Assembly: GCF_017872555.1 (NCBI RefSeq)
Contig: NZ_JAEDOX010000002.1
Coordinates: forward strand, 1 to 64,000
Origin: Ruegeria sp. HKCCSA071
GTDB lineage: Bacteria; Pseudomonadota; Alphaproteobacteria; Rhodobacterales; Rhodobacteraceae
Direction of reading: 5' to 3'
Length of the DNA stretch: 64,000 bases
The first letter of the stretch is position 1; each line of letters begins with the position of its first letter. Position numbers and translations under genes: made by a program. Below, piece by piece: positions 63,061 to 64,000 of this stretch. The notes below the pieces were generated by a model that worked only from the letters and a program-made list of their open reading frames with translations, was not told the origin of the DNA and did not search any database.

Positions 63061-64000
63061 TTTCTGGAACACTCCTCCGGACCAGCCGGATCTGAGGGCG
63101 CTGCTGCTGGCCCCGCTGGGCCGCCTATATGCCGCGGCGACAGCCCGCAGGATTGCCTCGAAATCAGGGGAAAATCCCGGTGTGCCCGTGATCTGCATCG
63201 GCAATCTCAATGCAGGTGGAACCGGGAAAACGCCCACCGTGATCTGGACTCTCGAACAGCTGGGTAATGCCTGGCACAAGCCGCATGTCGTGACACGAGG
63301 CCATGGCGGGTCACTGGAAGGCCCGGTGCAGGTCGATCCGGGCAGGCACACCGCCGCCGAGGTGGGGGACGAGCCGCTGTTGCTGGCGATGTTTGCTGAG
63401 GTCTGGGTCGCCAAGGATCGGGCGGCGGGCGCGCGTGCAGCGGCCGCAGCGGGGGCAACGGTGATCGTTTTGGATGATGGCTTTCAGAACCCTTCGGTCG
63501 CCAAGGATTTCTCGATTATCGTTGTGGACGCCCAGCGCGGATTTGGAAACGGCTTATGCCTGCCAGCCGGTCCGTTGCGAGAGCCCGTCGATATCGGCCT
63601 GAAACGGGCCGATCTTGTACTATCCCTGGGGGAAGAGGCGGCGCAAAAGGTATTTGCCGACACCTGGAAACGCCGGTTGACCGTTCCCCACGTCACCGGG
63701 GCGGTCGAACCTCTGCAAACCGGTATGGATTGGTCAGAAACACGTGCGTTGGCGTTTGCAGGCATCGGCTATCCCGAAAAGTTCTTCCAAACCCTGCGGC
63801 GGCTGGGTGTAGATCTGGTACGCGCCGAGGCGTTGGACGATCACCAGCCGTTGACACAGGCCCTGATGACCCGACTGGAAAATGATGCGCGTTCACTTGG
63901 CGCTCAGATGGTCACCACCGAAAAAGATGCCGTTCGCCTGCCGCCCGCTTTCCGAAGCAAAGTGATCACTTTGCCGGTTCGGCTTCAGATTTCAGACGCC
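63047..64000 (+). CDS. lpxK: Tetraacyldisaccharide 4'-kinase, cut by window end
   Basis: Inner-membrane-associated kinase that phosphorylates the 4' position of the lipid A precursor. The first 318 residues are present and the C-terminus lies beyond the window. [11 protein letters not shown] opens the protein, the P-loop is [12 protein letters not shown] (about 52-63), and [20 protein letters not shown] and TEKDAVRLP follow, all LpxK hallmarks. Its ATG lies 14 bases inside the end of the WaaA-like gene, the same operon order seen in other Rhodobacteraceae. Confidence 0.92.
   Translation, partial: MRAPDFWNTPPDQPDLRALLLAPLGRLYAAATARRIASKSGENPGVPVICIGNLNAGGTGKTPTVIWTLEQLGNAWHKPHVVTRGHGGSLEGPVQVDPGRHTAAEVGDEPLLLAMFAEVWVAKDRAAGARAAAAAGATVIVLDDGFQNPSVAKDFSIIVVDAQRGFGNGLCLPAGPLREPVDIGLKRADLVLSLGEEAAQKVFADTWKRRLTVPHVTGAVEPLQTGMDWSETRALAFAGIGYPEKFFQTLRRLGVDLVRAEALDDHQPLTQALMTRLENDARSLGAQMVTTEKDAVRLPPAFRSKVITLPVRLQISDA

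Noticed and set aside
1-64000. CRISPR array, IS element, prophage or defence island
   Set aside because: No direct-repeat/spacer array, transposase, integrase or phage gene was seen; the only repeats are the short extragenic hairpins.

Overview
The window is one dense, mostly housekeeping stretch of an alphaproteobacterial chromosome, almost certainly a marine Rhodobacteraceae (Roseobacter-group) bacterium. Evidence: high G+C; the pta-soeABC sulfonate/sulfite block; roseobacter-type FAD-GcvT demethylases; conserved alphaproteobacterial neighbourhoods (DUF3576-leuS-lptE-holA, CnoX-LON-Trm112, pmbA-IMPase-WaaA-like-lpxK); an R. capsulatus-type porin; and short G/C-rich extragenic repeats at gene ends. 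No rRNA, tRNA, IS element, prophage or CRISPR array was found. No gap without a gene exceeds about 300 bp. The largest gaps are 49292-49572, 17333-17591, 44853-45090 and 30479-30695, and their contents are annotated.

Layout. 1-5608 (+): 3' part of pta, then soeA, soeB and soeC (acetyl phosphate to acetyl-CoA; sulfite to sulfate), ending at a terminator shared with convergent dapA. 6739-16436: a lytic transglycosylase, DMT exporter, mnmD and a divergent FAD oxidase resembling the other half of MnmC, a HotDog hydratase with an FMN reductase, an OmpA-like lipoprotein, a WYL regulator with a repeat-rich operator and a small divergent gene, an RluA-type pseudouridine synthase, an NTF2-like protein and an SGNH hydrolase. 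16427-17332 (-): rarD.

17592-27120 (all -): eight tightly packed genes: XRE-cupin regulator, LysE exporter, Gfa/CENP-V protein, FAD-GcvT demethylase, medium-chain dehydrogenase, homocysteine S-methyltransferase, GlxA/AraC regulator and a second FAD-GcvT demethylase. Together they look like a regulated pathway that strips N-methyl groups from betaine-like compounds and handles the one-carbon products.

27246-44852: GNAT, free Met-R-sulfoxide reductase, thiolase, a STAS/anti-sigma kinase pair, gamma-glutamyltransferase, HspQ, AEC carrier, lysozyme-like lipoprotein, lolA, ftsK, a DapC-like aminotransferase, amidase, a UbiH-family hydroxylase, Trm112, LON-domain protein, CnoX, xth and a second Gfa protein. 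44961-45079 (-): a candidate small RNA with an FNR-type box, an anti-Shine-Dalgarno loop and an intrinsic terminator, lying just downstream of an OmpR-type response regulator. I consider this the most interesting non-coding signal.

45940-64000: ribA with a degenerate RibB-like N-domain, an L,D-transpeptidase-like gene, yggS, porin, DUF3576 lipoprotein, leuS-lptE-holA, an HI0933-family flavoprotein, a small HNH-like protein, an SDR/crotonase-like/VOC operon, a DUF2125 protein, and pmbA-IMPase-WaaA-like-lpxK. The last gene is cut by the window end. Gene starts were chosen from Shine-Dalgarno spacing and overlaps. Family assignments come from visible motifs and memory of families; no database search was run.
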